Below are positions 6,051 to 6,133 of a DNA stretch of 6,133 nt, piece after piece; position 1 is the stretch's first letter, and each line of letters starts with the position of its first letter. Position numbers and translations under genes: made by a program. This DNA comes from a candidate division FCPU426 bacterium (GTDB lineage Bacteria; Oederibacteriota; PGYV01; Palsa-1178): the NCBI GenBank assembly GCA_003167475.1, contig PMTB01000265.1, forward strand, positions 10,827 through 16,959, in the 5' to 3' direction. A model generated the notes under the pieces. That model was given only the letters and a program-made list of their open reading frames with translations, was not told where the DNA came from and made no database searches.

Positions 6051-6133
6051 GGATGGTACAGGTTTGTGATTAGCTGGACCGGCGCTTCATTTACGCCGGG
6101 AAACTCCGGCAGCGGACCCATAAGTGTGAAATC
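5463..6133 (+). other. Divergent third LamG-like module, crossing the TAA and cut by the window edge
   Basis: The module begins at C845 and then reads PFVWYDFDNTASD, matching the AAYEFENNGKDTSG start of LamG 1 in outline. GDLTLEWKQYM corresponds to the FTIEFWLYV strand. It is longer than LamG 1 and 2 over the same interval and richer in Cys (PIC, MCPC). The TAA at 6048-6050 lies where LamG 1 has the Thr of PETGW. The frame then continues with GWYRFVISWTGAS to the window edge. The LamG assignment is moderate before the stop and stronger because of the sequence after it. Confidence 0.7.
6051..6133 (+). pseudogene. In-frame continuation of the large gene after its stop codon
   Basis: The 27 codons after TAA stay open in the same frame to the window edge. 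They begin GWYRFVISWTGAS, which aligns with GWHHFSIDWNGAS in LamG 1 and GWHHFSISWTGSS in LamG 2. No new start codon with a ribosome site is visible in this frame. It is therefore the separated remainder of the large gene and not an independent gene. Whether it is a true nonsense mutation, a base error or read-through cannot be decided here. Confidence 0.75.

Noticed and set aside
6053..6073. Translation restart at the ATG just after the TAA
   Set aside because: This ATG is out of frame with the LamG continuation and reaches TAG after six codons.

Overview
The window carries four protein genes, all on the + strand, with no RNA gene, CRISPR array or recognisable transposon. Sec signal peptides, purine-rich Shine-Dalgarno sites, sigma70-like promoter boxes and intrinsic terminators all indicate a bacterium. 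Long T-x-T-x linkers joined to LamG-type (concanavalin A-like) domains are a style I associate with secreted proteins of uncultured candidate phyla such as Goldbacteria-like lineages. That placement is an impression from protein style and is weak. The first three genes end in TAG, TAG and TAA, and nothing else points to an altered code.

Layout: bases 1-203 are non-coding and hold a perfect 15-bp inverted repeat followed by a good promoter. Next come a radical SAM enzyme with a twitch/SPASM-like cysteine set (204-1235) and a small exported Ala/Lys-rich protein (1271-1591). A strong terminator (1608-1648) closes this apparent two-gene unit. An exported PD40/TolB-like beta-propeller protein follows (1662-2744), with its ribosome binding site almost touching that terminator. 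A 186-bp gap holds a GC hairpin, a promoter with a consensus -35 box and a U-rich leader hairpin. The rest is a large modular secreted protein (2931-6050).

The large protein reads signal peptide, Thr-rich tract, LamG 1, Thr-rich tract, LamG 2, short Thr-rich linker, divergent LamG-like module 3. LamG 1 and 2 are gap-free duplicates of exactly 231 residues, each bounded by cysteines. The most notable observation is at the right end. The TAA at 6048-6050 falls inside module 3, and the same frame continues beyond it with the residues expected next in the LamG fold (GWYRFVISWTGAS, compare GWHHFSIDWNGAS in LamG 1). The protein is therefore interrupted by a nonsense codon, an assembly or sequencing error, or a read-through event. 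It does not end at a natural domain boundary.

Three of the four products carry export signals, so the locus is mainly concerned with the cell envelope or surface. The radical SAM enzyme is the cytoplasmic exception. No pathway links all four genes on sequence evidence, and the substrate of the radical SAM enzyme cannot be read from this window.
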